A DNA stretch of 41,732 bases from Hofstenia miamia (Eukaryota > Xenacoelomorpha > Acoela), in NCBI GenBank assembly GCA_004352715.1, contig SCFE01000002.1:2558952-2600683 (forward strand), read 5' to 3'. This document shows positions 40,822-41,732 of this stretch, in pieces (position 1 is the first letter of the stretch; each line of letters opens with the position of its first letter). The position numbers and the translations under genes were made by a program. The notes under the pieces were generated by a model. That model was not told the origin of the DNA. It did not search any database and was given only the letters and a program-made list of their open reading frames with translations.

Positions 40822-41732
40822 TTGTGTACTTATGAGTCTGCAGTTTTAGAAGTTTTTGCCTGCTATTCTCTTGAACAACTTGTATTTTCTCCTACTTCCA
40901 GCTCCTCTCTTCCTGCTAAGCTGTCAGATCACTCATTCGTCAGCTTCAATCTGTTTGTCAACTCTACTTCTCCATCTGCTAATCCGGCTGTTCCACAATA
41001 TGCTCGATTTAACAGTGACTTTCTGTCACTTAATGCTGCTCTCTCATCTTCGCTGCCCGTTTTTAGTGATTCCTTCTCAGTTGACGATTGGTTCACTTTC
41101 TTTCATCAAGTTATTTCTTCTTATGTTCCTCGTCGGCGGAAAAAGCGTGCTTCTCTTCCTTTCTATTTTTCGTCCCTTACTGTGCACTCCTTGAATAAAT
41201 TGGAGTCTTACAAACGCCATTCTGGTACTACTGCTACTCCGAAGCTTGCTTCTCTCACAGAAGATGTTCTCAATTTTATGGAACTTGACAAAGTCTCTTT
41301 TCTGTCCAGCTTCTCGTCCGGTTCTCTTCAAGACTCTTATTCCTTCCTGCGTTCTCTTCATTCCAAGCCCGAGCTTCCCAATTTGAGATGGAACCTTCGT
41401 TCTGCTCACTCTGACCTGGAGAAGGCTGATCTGTTCAACGCGTATTTTGCCTCTAACTTCTCTGTACCTGTCTCCATGTGCCCTGGTCCGCCTGCTGCCT
41501 CCCCGCTAATCCGACTTTGTGATATGGTCTTCAGCGCCCATGATATCTCTCTCATGCTTAAATCTTGCAAGTTGTCTGGTCCTTGTTATCCTGACGGTGT
41601 TCCTTCCTTTGTAATTCATGAAACCTCCTCCACGCTTTCTATCCATTTAAAGCATCTTTACTCCTTCATTTGCTCCACTAAGCGCTATCCCGCCTGTTGG
41701 AAGACATCTTGGATTTCTCCGCTGTTAAAATC
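40822..41732 (+). CDS. LINE ORF2 (endonuclease end to start of RT), runs off right edge
   Basis: One plus-strand frame is open to the window end, about 300 codons, with no stop. It reads VFSPTSSSS, LSDHSFVSFNL (the SDH end motif of the APE-type endonuclease), a linker with YVPRRRKKRASLPFY and KLESYKRHSG, then NAYFASNFS. It ends KLSGPCYPDGVPSFVI and CWKTSWISPLLK, the entry to LINE reverse transcriptase (compare GPDG-P and WK-S-I-P motifs). Its base composition is clearly less AT-rich than the flanks and begins abruptly near 40830, so this is a 5'-truncated, fairly young insertion. The RT catalytic part should lie to the right. Confidence 0.75.
   Translation, partial: MCTYESAVLEVFACYSLEQLVFSPTSSSSLPAKLSDHSFVSFNLFVNSTSPSANPAVPQYARFNSDFLSLNAALSSSLPVFSDSFSVDDWFTFFHQVISSYVPRRRKKRASLPFYFSSLTVHSLNKLESYKRHSGTTATPKLASLTEDVLNFMELDKVSFLSSFSSGSLQDSYSFLRSLHSKPELPNLRWNLRSAHSDLEKADLFNAYFASNFSVPVSMCPGPPAASPLIRLCDMVFSAHDISLMLKSCKLSGPCYPDGVPSFVIHETSSTLSIHLKHLYSFICSTKRYPACWKTSWISPLLK

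Noticed and set aside
41077-41409. Minus-strand 110-codon ORF, basic
   Set aside because: Antisense shadow of the LINE ORF2 reading the other way.

Overview
The window looks like AT-rich nuclear DNA from an invertebrate animal. The signs are one host gene split by GT-AG introns, many decayed LTR and non-LTR retrotransposons, abundant (TA)n and (ATT)n microsatellites, and few long open frames. I cannot name the species or phylum. Two N gaps (9300-9358 and 16663-17662) and two single Ns (22941, 23757) show it is a draft scaffold. Two local duplications touch gaps and are probably assembly artefacts.

1-8.5 kb is a nest of transposons. The left edge holds a partial minus-strand retroelement ORF, preceded by tRNA-like sequence. 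Next come two LINE 3' ends meeting tail to tail in an (ATT)n tract. A decayed plus-strand Ty3/gypsy element (1627-3139) is cut inside its reverse transcriptase by a nearly full-length minus-strand LINE (3188-7015) with ORF1 (PHD-like) and ORF2 (endonuclease plus RT). From 8.5 to 11.7 kb lies a second gypsy element on the minus strand, with gag, protease, RT and RNase H recognisable but broken.

11.7-26 kb has no recognisable host gene. It holds a folded inverted repeat (12617-12845), an 11-bp ACGTCTT-type minisatellite (14080-14470), a 21-bp minisatellite (17902-18048), a Helitron-like 3' terminus (18517-18545), a LINE RT relic (21931-22700), and an exactly duplicated 489-bp block next to an unrecognised, broken coding region (23268-24582).

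The one confident host gene, 26274-29668 on the minus strand, encodes a mitochondrial short/branched-chain acyl-CoA dehydrogenase (ACADSB-like; 4 exons, 397 residues) with its signature motifs intact. About 65 bp upstream of its ATG starts a third gypsy element (29734-34104, plus strand) with paired 173-bp LTRs. Its gag-pol junction has a textbook -1 frameshift signal: an A AAA AAC heptamer abutting the gag stop, a 7-nt spacer and a perfect 11-bp stem. The element is disabled by nonsense codons, indels and an internal 0.57-kb duplication.

34-41.7 kb holds another LINE RT scrap, a possible solo LTR, a large inverted repeat with arms of about 270-320 bp (38120-39387), a hAT-like terminus with a perfect 20-bp palindrome (40085-40125), and, at the right edge, a less AT-rich LINE ORF2 open to the end of the window.

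The genes do not form an operon or pathway. Apart from the dehydrogenase, everything recognisable is mobile or repetitive DNA.
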